Shown here piece after piece: positions 15,477 to 24,631 of a stretch of 64,000 nucleotides of DNA. The position numbers and the translations under genes are program-made. The stretch covers positions 1-64,000 of the forward strand of contig NZ_FNAU01000008.1 in NCBI RefSeq assembly GCF_900102025.1. The letters are read 5' to 3'. Origin of the DNA: Actinobaculum suis (GTDB lineage: Bacteria > Actinomycetota > Actinomycetes > Actinomycetales > Actinomycetaceae). Every line of letters begins with the position of its first letter. The stretch's first letter is position 1. Under the pieces are notes generated by a model. That model did not search any database and was not told the origin of the DNA. It was given only the letters and a program-made list of their open reading frames with translations.

Positions 15477-17566
15477 GTACCGGCACGAGCACAGACCAGG
15501 CCGGTGCAAGTGCCTACCGCGATACCGAAAATACTTGCCACGCCGCAACCACCTGGCGTAGCGGCCGGGGTGGTGGCTGGCGTGGCGGCCGGGGTGGTGG
15601 CTGGCGTAGTGGCCGGCCGCGCTGGGCACGCCCCTGCGTATTCGGGATTTCGTTGCTCCCCTGCGTTTTCCTTCTGGTGTTTTTCGCCTGGCCGGTACTG
15701 GCCATGCTCGGCAAAGGGATCGGCGCCCACGCGGCCGCGGCGAGCGTTCTTAGCAACCCGCGTACTTGGAAAATCTTTGGCCAAACCTTGTGGATGGCCG
15801 CCGCGGGCACCATCGGTTCCCTATTTTTCGGCATTCCTGGCGCGTACGTGCTGTACCGGTTACGCCTGCCCGGCCGCCGTTTCTGGCGGGCGCTTAGCAT
15901 GATCCCCTTCGTGCTGCCCACGGTCGTGGTCGGCGTGGCCTTCCGCGCCCTCCTCGGCCCGGCCGGCCCCTACGGCTTCCTCCACCTAGACAAAAGCACC
16001 TGGGCAGTGGTAGCCGCCATGGTGTTCTTCAATTTTGGGGTGGTAGTACGCACCGTCGGTTCCCTGTGGGAAACTTTGCCTCCTCATAACGACGCCGCAC
16101 GTACGCTCGGTGCCAGCCCGGCCCGCGCCTTTTTCACCGTCACTTTGCCAGAACTGGCTCCGGCCATTGCCGCGGCCGGCGCCATGGTGTTCCTCTTTTG
16201 TTCCACCGCCTACGGCTTGGTGCGGACTTTAGGAACACCCGGCTATGGCACTTTGGAAACCGAGATTTATACGCAAACCAACACTTTTCTTGATCTGGAA
16301 TCCGCGGCCATTTATTCGGCCCTGCAACTGGTGGTGGTGTTAGTGGCCGTGGCCGTAGCGAACTATTTCCGCAACCGTACCCCGCTGGCTTTGCGGCGCC
16401 GGCCGCTGCGCCGGCCGGGCCGGGCCGATGTGCCAGCAATAGCCATTACCGGATTTGCGTTGGTATTCCTCCTTGCCGTGCCCATCGCTAACTTGGTGTT
16501 GGCGTCTTTGCGGCGTGGCCCGGCCTGGAGTTTAGCTAATTACACGGATTTGGCGCGGGCCGCGGCGGGCGGGATTAGCGTGCTTGAAGCGCTGTGGAAT
16601 TCGGTGCGGGCGGCGCTCGGGGCGGCGGCGGTGGCCTTAATTATCGGCGCCATTCTTGCTTTTGTGCTCTCCCGTGGGGTGGCAAGTAACCCGCCGCCGG
16701 CGCGGAGCGGGCAACGCGGGCAGCACAGGCAGAACAGCCCGCAAGTGCGGAGCGGGCGGATCGGGCGGTGGTGGTGGCAGGCGCTGGAAGGCCTGTCTTT
16801 GATGCCGCTCGGGATTTCTGCGGTGACCTTGGGTTTTGGCACTTTTTTGACCTTGCGTTTGGCGGTGGAAAATACCCAGATTTTGGTTCCCGCAGTACAA
16901 GCGGTAGTAGCTTTGCCGTTGGTCACGCGGGCCATGCTCCCGGTGTTACGGGCAATTAATCCGCGCCTGCGGGAAGCTGCGGCTTGCCTTGGTGCCGGCC
17001 CGGTCCGCAGTTTTTTGACGGTAGACGCACGGATGGCGCTCCCAGCTCTCGGGGTTGCCGCCGGCTTTGGCCTCGCGGTAGCACTAGGCGAATTTGGGGC
17101 CAGCTCATTTTTGGCCACCGGCACCAACCAAACCTTGCCGGTATTGATCGAACGTCTAATTAATCGGCCCGGGCCCGGCAACTACGGAATGGCCATGGCC
17201 GCTTCCGTAATCCTGGGCGGGCTATGCGGCGGGCTCATGCTCCTTTGCGAAAGCCTCAGCACTCGCCGGCCCGCTGGCGCGGACAATAAGCGGAAAGTAG
17301 TAGCAGACGCTGCTGCGCGTGCCGGTGCCCAGTCGGTGAATGCCCAACCGGCCAGCGCGCGGCTCGGCAGTGCCCAGCCGGCGAGTGCTAAGCCGGCGAG
17401 TGTCAAGCCGGCCAGTGCGCAGCGTGGCAGTGGCCAGCTGGCGAGTGCTAAGCCGGCCAGTGCCCAGCCGGCGAGTGTCCAGCCGGCCAGTGCCCAGTCA
17501 GCCGGCGCGCGGTGTGCCGGCACAAACACTAACCACTTGCGGGAAGGAGAAAGCCAAGATGCTTGA
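15473..17566 (+). CDS. thiP: thiamine ABC transporter permease with repeat tail
   Basis: A 697-residue protein with two binding-protein-dependent permease halves (about 12 helices in total), as in E. coli ThiP (536 residues). The EAA-type loops are NDAARTLGASPARAFFTVTL (first half) and REAACLGAGPVRSFLTVDA-like (second half). A Gly/Arg-rich N-terminal extension (RSGRGGGWRGG) precedes the first helix. The last 90 or so residues are repeats of A(Q/K)PAS(A/V) encoded by 15-bp units, absent from normal ThiP. GTG 15473 overlaps the thiB stop, and the end overlaps thiQ by 8 nt. Confidence 0.9.
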   Translation: MSTGTSTDQAGASAYRDTENTCHAATTWRSGRGGGWRGGRGGGWRSGRPRWARPCVFGISLLPCVFLLVFFAWPVLAMLGKGIGAHAAAASVLSNPRTWKIFGQTLWMAAAGTIGSLFFGIPGAYVLYRLRLPGRRFWRALSMIPFVLPTVVVGVAFRALLGPAGPYGFLHLDKSTWAVVAAMVFFNFGVVVRTVGSLWETLPPHNDAARTLGASPARAFFTVTLPELAPAIAAAGAMVFLFCSTAYGLVRTLGTPGYGTLETEIYTQTNTFLDLESAAIYSALQLVVVLVAVAVANYFRNRTPLALRRRPLRRPGRADVPAIAITGFALVFLLAVPIANLVLASLRRGPAWSLANYTDLARAAAGGISVLEALWNSVRAALGAAAVALIIGAILAFVLSRGVASNPPPARSGQRGQHRQNSPQVRSGRIGRWWWQALEGLSLMPLGISAVTLGFGTFLTLRLAVENTQILVPAVQAVVALPLVTRAMLPVLRAINPRLREAAACLGAGPVRSFLTVDARMALPALGVAAGFGLAVALGEFGASSFLATGTNQTLPVLIERLINRPGPGNYGMAMAASVILGGLCGGLMLLCESLSTRRPAGADNKRKVVADAAARAGAQSVNAQPASARLGSAQPASAKPASVKPASAQRGSGQLASAKPASAQPASVQPASAQSAGARCAGTNTNHLREGESQDA
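17329..17515 (+). repeat. coding 15-bp tandem repeats in thiP tail
   Basis: Units of the type AGTGCCCAGCCGGCG encode A-Q/K-P-A-S pentapeptides, about twelve copies with alternating CCGGCG and CCGGCC. The period of 15 keeps the frame. Confidence 0.85.
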
Positions 17567-18215
17567 GTTACAGGATTTTTCGGTACGCTATCCGGATGGT
17601 TTTGTGGCTGTTCGCGGCGTGGAACTCACCGTAAAAACTGGGGAAACCGTGGCCTTACTAGGAGCTTCCGGTTCGGGGAAATCTTCGCTGCTACGCGGAA
17701 TTGCTGGTTTGGAAGAAACCACGGGGAGCGCGCGGATCAACGGCGTCGATATTACTCATACACCAACCCATAAGCGCGGCGTGGGCATGGTGTTCCAAGA
17801 CGGCCAGCTTTTCCCCACCCGGAATGTGGGCCGCAATATCGCGTACGGGATTGAAAAACATTTGCCGGCCGCCCAAGTGCGGGAAGAAGTAGCTCGCTGG
17901 CTGGCCATTATTGGCCTCGAAGGTTACGAGAGGCGGCCTATTACCACGCTTTCCGGGGGCCAGGCACAACGGGTGGCGCTGGCGCGAGCTTTGGCTCCGG
18001 CCCCGCGCGTCGTCCTTTTAGACGAACCACTATCCGCACTGGATACGCAACTGCGCGGGGAACTCGCGGTTTTTATCCGGCAACGTTTGGCCGCCACGGG
18101 CACCACGGCGGTGTACGTAACACATAATGAAGAGGAAGCGGAAACAGTCGCGGGCCGCGTCCTGCAAATGCGTGACGGCGAGCTATGGGCCCAAAGCCCC
18201 GACAGAGTAGACTAG
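17559..18215 (+). CDS. thiQ: thiamine ABC transporter ATP-binding protein
   Basis: A 218-residue ABC ATPase. Walker A is LLGASGSGKSSL, Q-loop VFQDGQLFP, signature LSGGQAQRVALARAL, Walker B VVLLDEPLSAL, and H-loop YVTHNEEEA. It drives thiamine import through ThiP. ATG 17559 follows GAAGGAG; starts further left would lie inside the thiP repeat tail. Last gene of the operon. Confidence 0.93.
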   Translation: MLELQDFSVRYPDGFVAVRGVELTVKTGETVALLGASGSGKSSLLRGIAGLEETTGSARINGVDITHTPTHKRGVGMVFQDGQLFPTRNVGRNIAYGIEKHLPAAQVREEVARWLAIIGLEGYERRPITTLSGGQAQRVALARALAPAPRVVLLDEPLSALDTQLRGELAVFIRQRLAATGTTAVYVTHNEEEAETVAGRVLQMRDGELWAQSPDRVD

Positions 18216-18220
18216 CGGGT

Positions 18221-19114
18221 ATGGTCCGAGAAATAACTCCGGCGGAGGTGGCGGAATGGGCTGAGCGCGCCCTCGCACACGCCACGAATATTCGGCAACG
18301 CGCCGGGCTTTTAGACGCTGTTTCAGGGCCGGCTTTCGCCACTGAACTACGGGATGAGTTCCGCGTCGGCTTACCGCGCGACGATAGGACTTTCGTCAAT
18401 GCGGATCTTTCCCAATGGATTTGGATTTCCTCGCAAAAACGTTTAACGGTGCGCGATGCCCGGGTGGAGGCCGCTGAACCGTGGCTACCAGCTTTGCGGG
18501 AAGCTACCGGCGGGAAAGAATTCACGATTTCCACTTTCGCGGGTTGCACGGATGCCGATCCAATACTTGCCGCCTGCCCGCACCGGCTCCGTTCGATCGA
18601 AATGGCCGCCGCTTTACCTTCCATTGCCGTGGTTCCCGCCGGCACGCCAGACGTCACGCTACGGACGATGACCAGCCGGGAACTGCGCGATTTCCTCGAA
18701 ATAACTTCTGATGAGCTGGCCGAACAACAATTGGGCACACATCCGGATAAAACCTATCCGGAACTTAAAAAACGAGCTTTGCTGCGGGCACGCCACCAAC
18801 TTTCCGACGGCGTTTCCACTCCCGGCCACGAACTGTTTGCGATCGTGGTGAACGGCCGGGATGTTGGGGGCATGTGGGCACAACAGGACGGGCCGCGCGT
18901 GCGCGTGTGGAGTCTAGTGGTGTACCAGGACTACCGCGGGCGTAGCTATTCACGTGCCGCCCTGGCCCAAATTGCTATTGCTATGAGCTTCCGGGGCGTG
19001 CGATTTATGTCAGTCCCACTGGTTTCCACAAATACGCACGCCCGGAGCATCTTCGAACTCGGCGGATTTAAACTCGCCCGCAAAAACTTCTGCGCCCGCG
19101 CCGTGGAAGCGTAA
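18221..19114 (+). CDS. GNAT-fold acetyltransferase family protein
   Basis: A 297-residue protein. The C-terminal 110 residues have the GNAT order: a strand GHELFAIVVNGRDVGGMWAQ, then VWSLVVYQDYRGRSYSRAAL, corresponding to the acetyl-CoA-binding R/Q-x-x-G-x-G/A loop (here QDYRGRSYS), then NTHARSIFELGGFKLARKNF. The N-terminal 180 residues are not recognised and may be a degenerate second GNAT. The substrate is unknown. The ATG has no Shine-Dalgarno but follows TAGACT by 7 nt, a leaderless signature. The gene starts 5 nt after thiQ, so the -10 box lies in the thiQ 3' end. Confidence 0.8.
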   Translation: MVREITPAEVAEWAERALAHATNIRQRAGLLDAVSGPAFATELRDEFRVGLPRDDRTFVNADLSQWIWISSQKRLTVRDARVEAAEPWLPALREATGGKEFTISTFAGCTDADPILAACPHRLRSIEMAAALPSIAVVPAGTPDVTLRTMTSRELRDFLEITSDELAEQQLGTHPDKTYPELKKRALLRARHQLSDGVSTPGHELFAIVVNGRDVGGMWAQQDGPRVRVWSLVVYQDYRGRSYSRAALAQIAIAMSFRGVRFMSVPLVSTNTHARSIFELGGFKLARKNFCARAVEA

Positions 19115-19186
19115 AAGATCGGCGTAGAGGCGCGTTGAAACGCCTCGCGCCCGCGCGCGCTGGTCCACCCCGCGTCTAACTATCTT

Positions 19187-20110
19187 CTACGCAAAGTGCG
19201 CGGAGGCCTGGGTGAGCCGGTCCAACTGGGCTTCGCTAAGTTCCAGCTTCGGCGCCGCCATTAGCGCATCGAGCTGGGAAACCTTGGAAACGGAGGCGAT
19301 CGGCGCCGTCACGCCTCGGGCAAGCTGCCAGGCGAGCCCCACCGTGGTGGGAGCCGCCCCAACCTCTTCCGCAACCGCCACAAGCTCATCCACCACGTGG
19401 AAAGCTTCGGCGGAAACGTAACCGGAAGTCATATCTTGCCGCTTCACCCCGTCCAAATCTTCCGCCTTCCGGTATTTACCGGTCAGCATCCCGGAAGCTA
19501 AAGCGAAATAAGAGAAAGTAGCAGTATTGTATTCGCGTGCCAGCGGCAGGAAACTCTGCTCAAATTCGGCGCGATGCAAAAGGCTATACTGCACCTGCAA
19601 GGCAACCGGTTTCGTATCGGCCAGCTCGAACCATTCCCGCATCCGTTCCGGCGTGAAATTCGAAAGCCCAATCGCGCGGATCTTCCCGGCTTCCACGAGC
19701 TTCTCGAAAGTTTCCACTTGCTCGGCTACGGGCACTTCCGGATCGTCGTAGTGCAAATAGTACAGGTCAATATAATCCGTGCCCAAGCGCGTCAAAGATT
19801 CTTCGACGGCGGCCTGCACATTCGCGCGGGCCAGGCCTTTACGGCTCGGCTTACCTGCTACCTTGGTGGCCAGCACGATCTGTTCCCGCTTGCCCGATTT
19901 CTTGAACCAATCGCCAATAATCTTTTCGGAGGCGCCGCCTTCGCCGTCGTACCACGAAGGATAGCTATCGGCAGTGTCCAAAAAGTTCCCGCCGCGCTCC
20001 ACATAAGCATCCAAAATATCGAAGGCAACCGGCTCGGTAGCCGTCCAGCCAAAGGGGTTAGTACCTAAATTGAGTGGGAAGATTCCCTTCCCCGCAATAG
20101 TGAGTTCCAT
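19187..20110 (-). CDS. aldo/keto reductase
   Basis: A 307-residue TIM-barrel oxidoreductase using NADPH. The catalytic tetrad is visible as NFLDTADSYPSWY (Asp, Tyr), VLATKVAG (Lys) and DLYYLHYDD (His). RAIGLSNF is also conserved. Length and motifs fit the YajO/Tas group of AKRs. The native substrate is unknown. The ATG follows TAATAT with a 6-nt gap and no Shine-Dalgarno, so it is probably leaderless. Confidence 0.9.
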   Translation of the reverse strand: MELTIAGKGIFPLNLGTNPFGWTATEPVAFDILDAYVERGGNFLDTADSYPSWYDGEGGASEKIIGDWFKKSGKREQIVLATKVAGKPSRKGLARANVQAAVEESLTRLGTDYIDLYYLHYDDPEVPVAEQVETFEKLVEAGKIRAIGLSNFTPERMREWFELADTKPVALQVQYSLLHRAEFEQSFLPLAREYNTATFSYFALASGMLTGKYRKAEDLDGVKRQDMTSGYVSAEAFHVVDELVAVAEEVGAAPTTVGLAWQLARGVTAPIASVSKVSQLDALMAAPKLELSEAQLDRLTQASAHFA

Positions 20111-20119
20111 ATGTGAATA

Positions 20120-21442
20120 TTACGCTATATACCCGCGGGCGTATCGCAAAGAATTGACTTCGCAGGTGCATTCGGTGGCGATGGAGATACCGGGCGCGAG
20201 TTTGCCATCCGCGCGCAGTTCGAGCAGCACCGGCACCACCCGGTCCCGTAGCGACCACGGGTCGATTGTGTTCACGTAAATCTTGGTTCCGCCTTCGAAG
20301 CCGGCCAGGGTGGAAACGCGCCATTTGATGAGCACGCGCCAAGGGGCTGGCACGTCCATATCGATTGATTTGGCATACCACTCCTCGTTTGTGGGTACGT
20401 CTGGGCCGGTGGCGGCGTGCATGGCGTGCACGAGGTCGGAAACATCGCGGAATTCGGCCTCGCTCAGATCGAATGGTTGCTGAGCTTCGGAACGGGACCA
20501 CACTTCCAAGGTGGGGTAGCGATGGCCGAAACCGGCATAGGCCACGGCATGCTCATTTTCGGCTATTACCAGGTTTTGGTAGCCCGCATAGTCTGGCCCG
20601 TATTCGTTGAAGATATTCGGGTTTTCGCGGATGCGCGGCACCTCGTATTGCTGGTTGACGGAACGCGAATCGATAGAGACTAGCTGTTTGTGCAGGTGGT
20701 CGAAGGAAGCTCCGGCCGGTTTTAGCCAGTTTTGGAATACCTGCACGTATTTCACGTAGCGGTTTTGTGCATACAACTGGGCCATCGCATCCGCCGTAAT
20801 CTTCATGTAGACATAGTGCTGTTCGGGCGTCATAGTGCCAGAACTGAAACGTTGGCTACGGTCGGTAGCGCCGGGCAGGTAGTGATCATGTGCCACGATT
20901 AGATCATGCCCGCCCCCAAAGAAGGGTTCCGCCAGGTCTAGTTTTTCCCGTTCGGAAAGCTCGTTCCAGGTTTCTTCCGGCATTTTCGAGGCCAGCGCCT
21001 TTTGCCTTTGTACGGAAAGTACGTGCGCCCGGCCGGCCGGATCAGCCACGTAGCGTTCCATGTGCTCACGCGCCGCGGAAGGCATGGTGTACCCGTAGTT
21101 TTCCGTCCAATACGAATAGGGCACGATTTCGAACAGGTTGGGAATGCGGCGGAATTCCCACGGATCTGCTAGCACGTCTACCGGCACATTGCGGGTGATA
21201 TTGCCCTGCGCATCAATCCGCGATTTTTCGGGCGGAGTTTCCAGCACACGGTCCGCGCAAAAAGCGCAATATTTGCCGGGCTCGCCGCTAAGCGGCCCCG
21301 ACTCTACGGCGTCGAGCCGTAAAGGCCGGTCGGCACGCCCCGGAACCGTCCACACTTGGGTTCCCGAAAAAGGATTGCGTTGTTTGATAGTGCCATCAGG
21401 CAGTTTAGAAATAGGAGCGGCGATATCAAAGTGTTGCACCAT
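20120..21442 (-). CDS. DUF4921 family GalT/HIT-like protein
   Basis: About 440 residues. KYCAFCADRVLETPPEKSR gives a CxxC zinc site early on, and SFDHLHKQLVSI matches the HxHxQ/H catalytic loop of the histidine-triad/galactose-1-phosphate uridylyltransferase superfamily. NPFSGTQVWTVPGRADRPL near the start and TIDPWSLRDRV near the end fit DUF4921, an actinobacterial family of unknown substrate. A nucleotidyl transfer or hydrolysis role is only inferred. ATG 21442 is chosen; an in-frame GTG at 21472 would add ten residues and neither has a good ribosome site. It lies 9 nt from the convergent end of no other gene and just upstream of the aldo/keto reductase on the same strand. Confidence 0.75.
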   Translation of the reverse strand: MVQHFDIAAPISKLPDGTIKQRNPFSGTQVWTVPGRADRPLRLDAVESGPLSGEPGKYCAFCADRVLETPPEKSRIDAQGNITRNVPVDVLADPWEFRRIPNLFEIVPYSYWTENYGYTMPSAAREHMERYVADPAGRAHVLSVQRQKALASKMPEETWNELSEREKLDLAEPFFGGGHDLIVAHDHYLPGATDRSQRFSSGTMTPEQHYVYMKITADAMAQLYAQNRYVKYVQVFQNWLKPAGASFDHLHKQLVSIDSRSVNQQYEVPRIRENPNIFNEYGPDYAGYQNLVIAENEHAVAYAGFGHRYPTLEVWSRSEAQQPFDLSEAEFRDVSDLVHAMHAATGPDVPTNEEWYAKSIDMDVPAPWRVLIKWRVSTLAGFEGGTKIYVNTIDPWSLRDRVVPVLLELRADGKLAPGISIATECTCEVNSLRYARGYIA

Positions 21443-21532
21443 GCGTATGCATCCATTCTCAGGTACCGCCACGCGCGGTAGCGGTACTGTTAGTTTCCTC
21501 AGTTTAGGGGTGAGTATTTTTCCTTCCCGGTT

Positions 21533-21662
21533 CTAGAACGTAGTAATCCCCATCCGTGCTAGAACGTAGTAATCCCCGCCGGTTCTAGAACGTAGTAATC
21601 CCCATCCGTGCTAGAACGTAGTAATCCCCGCCGGTTCTAGAACGTAGTAATCCCCGCCTGGG
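21533..21662. repeat. 26-bp tandem array, five copies, containing the stop of the stress-protein gene
   Basis: CTAGAACGTAGTAATCCCC begins at 21533, 21559, 21585, 21611 and 21637, exactly 26 bp apart, with two alternating spacers (ATCCGTG and GCCGGTT). The CTA at 21637 is the reverse complement of the TAG stop of the minus-strand gene, so the rightmost copy is the gene's own last codons. Confidence 0.97.
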
Positions 21663-22128
21663 CGAGCGTCATATAGGCCTGGTGTACGAAAGCGGAACGG
21701 ATCTGAATCTCGTAGCTATTGGCGCGGGTAGTGCGCACGGAAGCAAAATCGCGCCGCCCACCTTGCAGTTTCTGCGCCACCGCGTTCACGATACCGCCTA
21801 AAATTGCGCCCACACCGGCGCCCATGAGCAGTGCCTGCCCAGCTACTTGCGGCATAAACAGCACCCAGAACAGGCCGATGAACGCGCCCCACAGTGCGCC
21901 ACTTAAAGCACCCATACCGCCCGCGCGCAAAGTGGTCATCCGCCCGGTTACCTGTTCCACGGACTCTAGATTTACGCCCACGATCCGCGCGTTCTGAATA
22001 GGGAAGCCCGCATCCGAGAGCGTGTCGATAATATGTTCAGCTTCCGCGTAGCTGGAAACCTCCGTGATAGACCGGTAATCATGATCAGCGCCGGGATCGT
22101 ACCGCCGCCCGCCAACATTTTGACTCAT
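21637..22128 (-). CDS. general stress protein (YflT-type N-terminus)
   Basis: A 163-residue protein. YRSITEVSSYAEAEHIIDTL followed by a DAGFPIQNARIVGVNLESVE strand is the general-stress-protein 17M (YflT) domain. A Gly/Ala-rich double membrane helix follows (AGGMGALSGALWGAFIGLFW; LLMGAGVGAILGGIVNAVAQ), then a short C-terminal strand. Related actinobacterial proteins are annotated as general stress proteins, with unknown mechanism. The ATG follows TACAGT by 7 nt with no Shine-Dalgarno. Its last codons, ITTF and stop, form one unit of the 26-bp array. Confidence 0.8.
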   Translation of the reverse strand: MSQNVGGRRYDPGADHDYRSITEVSSYAEAEHIIDTLSDAGFPIQNARIVGVNLESVEQVTGRMTTLRAGGMGALSGALWGAFIGLFWVLFMPQVAGQALLMGAGVGAILGGIVNAVAQKLQGGRRDFASVRTTRANSYEIQIRSAFVHQAYMTLAQAGITTF

Positions 22129-22171
22129 GTTTAAAACTGTAGGCGATCAGGTGATCTGTAAGGTAGGAGCT

Positions 22172-23482
22172 GTGAAACTTCCGCGTCAAATTTGGGTCTT
22201 AGTCTGCACAGCTTTCCTCATTGCCGTCGGTTACGGCGTGGTGGCACCGGTTTTGCCAAATTACGCGCAAAGTTTCGGGGTTTCCATATTTGCCGCCAAT
22301 GCAGTAGTTTCAGTATTTGCTTTCTTCCGCCTGCTCGGCGCTCCACTTTCCGGGAAGGTCAGTTCTACGGTGGGGGAGCGCAAGGCCTACATGACGGGGA
22401 TTTCTATCGTCGCTGTTTCCTCACTGGCCTGCGCATTTGCCCCAAATTACGCGACCTTGTTGATATTGCGCGGCTTGGGCGGCTTGGGCTCGGTAATGTT
22501 CACGGTAGCGGCATTGGCCTTGATTATCCGGTACGCGCCGGCCGGTGGCCGCGGGCGCGCCTCCGCCGCCTATTCCGGGGCCTTCCTGATCGGTGGCATC
22601 GTGGGCCCGGCGCTCGGCGCTTTACTGGCACCGCTAGGAATGCGGGCGCCGTTCATTTTGTATGCGGTAGCGCTATTCATCGCCTCCTTTGTGGTGGGGT
22701 ATGCCACGCGGCACGGCGCGGTAACGGGTGGTGCGCCGGCTGGTGCGGAGGATACAGGTGATGCTGGTTCTGCGAGCAGCGTTGCCGATGCCGGTGTTGC
22801 CAGTGCCGAAAGTTCTGGTGCCGGTGGTTCTGGGGCCGATGTTGCCGGTGCCGACGCCGCTGACCGCCCGCGTTTAACCTTGCGCGCGGCCATGAAATAC
22901 CGGCTTTTCTGGCATTGTTGTTACACGCAGTTCGTGCAAGCCTGGACCAATTTGGGGGTCCGTAATTCTTTGGTGCCGTTGTTCGCGGCGTCGTTCGCTA
23001 CCGGGCCGGCGTGGTTGAGCGGCGCAGTTTTGGCGGCTTTCGCGGCGGGTAATGGGGTGGCTTTACTGTTTTCGGGCCGGCTCTCGGATCGTTTTGGCCG
23101 CGCGCCCGGCATGGTGTTTGGTTTGCTATGCGCGGGTACATTCACCCTGGGGATGGGTTGGATGAACTGGCCTTTGCTGTTGGCCACAGCCGTTTGTGCC
23201 GGCTTTGGTTCCGGCTTTATTCAGCCCAATGCGCAAGGGGCGATTGCGGATATGGTGGGGGACCGCGAAGCATCGAATGTGCTGGCCGCTTTCCAGGCGG
23301 CTGGAGATGTGGGCCAAATCTTGGGCCCGCTAGTGGCGGGGGCCATCACCGACTCTTTCGGCTACGGCCCGGCCTTCCTAATTTCTGGCCTGCTCACCCT
23401 TTCTGCCGCACCGCTCTGGCTGCGCCGGTGGCGGCGCGATAAACGCGAACGCGGCGCAGAAAATACGCGCATCCAAAGCTAA
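22172..23482 (+). CDS. MFS transporter
   Basis: A 436-residue major facilitator with 12 predicted helices. The loop 2-3 motif A is FRLLGAPLSGKVSSTVGERK and the matching second-half motif is FSGRLSDRFGRAPG. The central loop between helices 6 and 7 is an Ala/Gly/Ser-rich, probably disordered segment (AGAEDTGDAGSASSVADAG). Sequence features suit a drug:H+ antiporter, but the substrate is not predictable. An ATG at 22127 is in frame, but it overlaps the divergent gene's start codon and leaves no promoter room. GTG 22172, with AGG about 8 nt upstream, is preferred. The stop overlaps the convergent glucokinase stop. Confidence 0.85.
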   Translation: MKLPRQIWVLVCTAFLIAVGYGVVAPVLPNYAQSFGVSIFAANAVVSVFAFFRLLGAPLSGKVSSTVGERKAYMTGISIVAVSSLACAFAPNYATLLILRGLGGLGSVMFTVAALALIIRYAPAGGRGRASAAYSGAFLIGGIVGPALGALLAPLGMRAPFILYAVALFIASFVVGYATRHGAVTGGAPAGAEDTGDAGSASSVADAGVASAESSGAGGSGADVAGADAADRPRLTLRAAMKYRLFWHCCYTQFVQAWTNLGVRNSLVPLFAASFATGPAWLSGAVLAAFAAGNGVALLFSGRLSDRFGRAPGMVFGLLCAGTFTLGMGWMNWPLLLATAVCAGFGSGFIQPNAQGAIADMVGDREASNVLAAFQAAGDVGQILGPLVAGAITDSFGYGPAFLISGLLTLSAAPLWLRRWRRDKRERGAENTRIQS

Positions 23483-24414
23483 GCTGCTTGGCGGGCCAGA
23501 TCGGCGGCGCCGATAATTCCGGCGTCGTTGCCTAAAGTGGCCAGGCGAATCGGGGTGGGCGGGCGGTGATCGGAGGCGCTCAGGTACTGCGGGAGCTGTT
23601 CGAGCACCGGGTCAAGCAACAAGGAACCGGCTTCGGAAACGCCGCCCGCTAGCACCACGACCTGCGGATCGAGCAAAGAAATCAGGTTGCTTACGCCTAT
23701 CGCCGTGTAGCGCGCGACGGTCCGGAAAATATCGAGCGCCATGGGATCGCCGGCTTGGGCCGCGGCCGTTACTGCCAGTCCGGTGGCCTTGCCGTTGCCG
23801 TGCGCGAGGATCGTTGCTCCGCTTTCCGGGTCTGCGGCGGTGCGTTCCACGGCATACCGCGTGAGGGCCGTACCGGAAGCGAAAGCTTCCCAGCAGCCCG
23901 GTTTGCCGCACCCGCAAATCGGGCCTTCTGTGGCCAGCCGCATATGCCCAATTTCTCCGCCAAAACCGGAGTTGCCGCGTACCAGTTTTCCGTTGGCAAT
24001 AATTCCGCCTCCCACACCGGTACCAATAGTGACGGCGACGGCGGAAGAAGCGCCGGCTGCGGCTCCGAACTTGTATTCACCCCAGGCGGCGGCGTTTGCG
24101 TCGTTTTCCACGATCACATCCACGCCGGCAATAGCTGCCACTTCCTGGCCGAGCGGTTCATTTACCCAGGAAAGATTGGGAGCAAAAATAACTGTGGAAC
24201 GATCGGCAGATACATAGCCAGCTGCGCCAATACCTACATGTTGAGCACCGCTATCGGCAAAATCCAGGATGCTGGCCGCTACCGCCTGGGCGATTGCTTC
24301 CCGGTCTCCCGCCGGAGTTTCCCGCCGCACGCGTTCAATAATTCTTCCGGACTCATCCACGAGCCCGGCGGCAATCTTCGTGCCGCCAACATCCACACCG
24401 ATGCTCAAACTCAT
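23479..24414 (-). CDS. glk: ROK-family glucokinase
   Basis: A 311-residue sugar kinase. The ATP-binding DxGGT motif is IGVDVGGTKIAAG near the N-terminus. VENDANAAAWGEY carries the catalytic Asp, and the ROK zinc motif is CGCGKPGCWEAFASG. It would phosphorylate glucose (or a related hexose) with ATP. The start is ATG 24414: a perfect TAAGAT lies 7 nt before it. A longer frame starting at 24552 has no homology in its first 46 residues and lies upstream of the promoter. Ends convergently with the MFS gene, the stop codons overlapping. Confidence 0.92.
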   Translation of the reverse strand: MSLSIGVDVGGTKIAAGLVDESGRIIERVRRETPAGDREAIAQAVAASILDFADSGAQHVGIGAAGYVSADRSTVIFAPNLSWVNEPLGQEVAAIAGVDVIVENDANAAAWGEYKFGAAAGASSAVAVTIGTGVGGGIIANGKLVRGNSGFGGEIGHMRLATEGPICGCGKPGCWEAFASGTALTRYAVERTAADPESGATILAHGNGKATGLAVTAAAQAGDPMALDIFRTVARYTAIGVSNLISLLDPQVVVLAGGVSEAGSLLLDPVLEQLPQYLSASDHRPPTPIRLATLGNDAGIIGAADLARQAA

Positions 24415-24631
24415 GCTCACAATCTTACTGCACGAAGCCGGGCGAACTCTACGCAGGCGCGTGCTGGCCCGGGTGTGTGTATTTCCGGGTGTGTGGATTT
24501 GTTGCGGGAAAGGGTTTGTGGCGGGGCACGAAGTCGAGTTCTGTGGAAACACACCTACATGAAGCAGACTGTGGAAAGAGAGGAAAGCGTACGAACAAGC
24601 CGGTACGATGTATGCAGAGGAGGTGGCGCGT

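Noticed and set aside
23479-24552. Longer form of the glucokinase starting at 24552
   Set aside because: The first 46 codons lack homology, and the TAAGAT box lies within them, 7 nt before ATG 24414.
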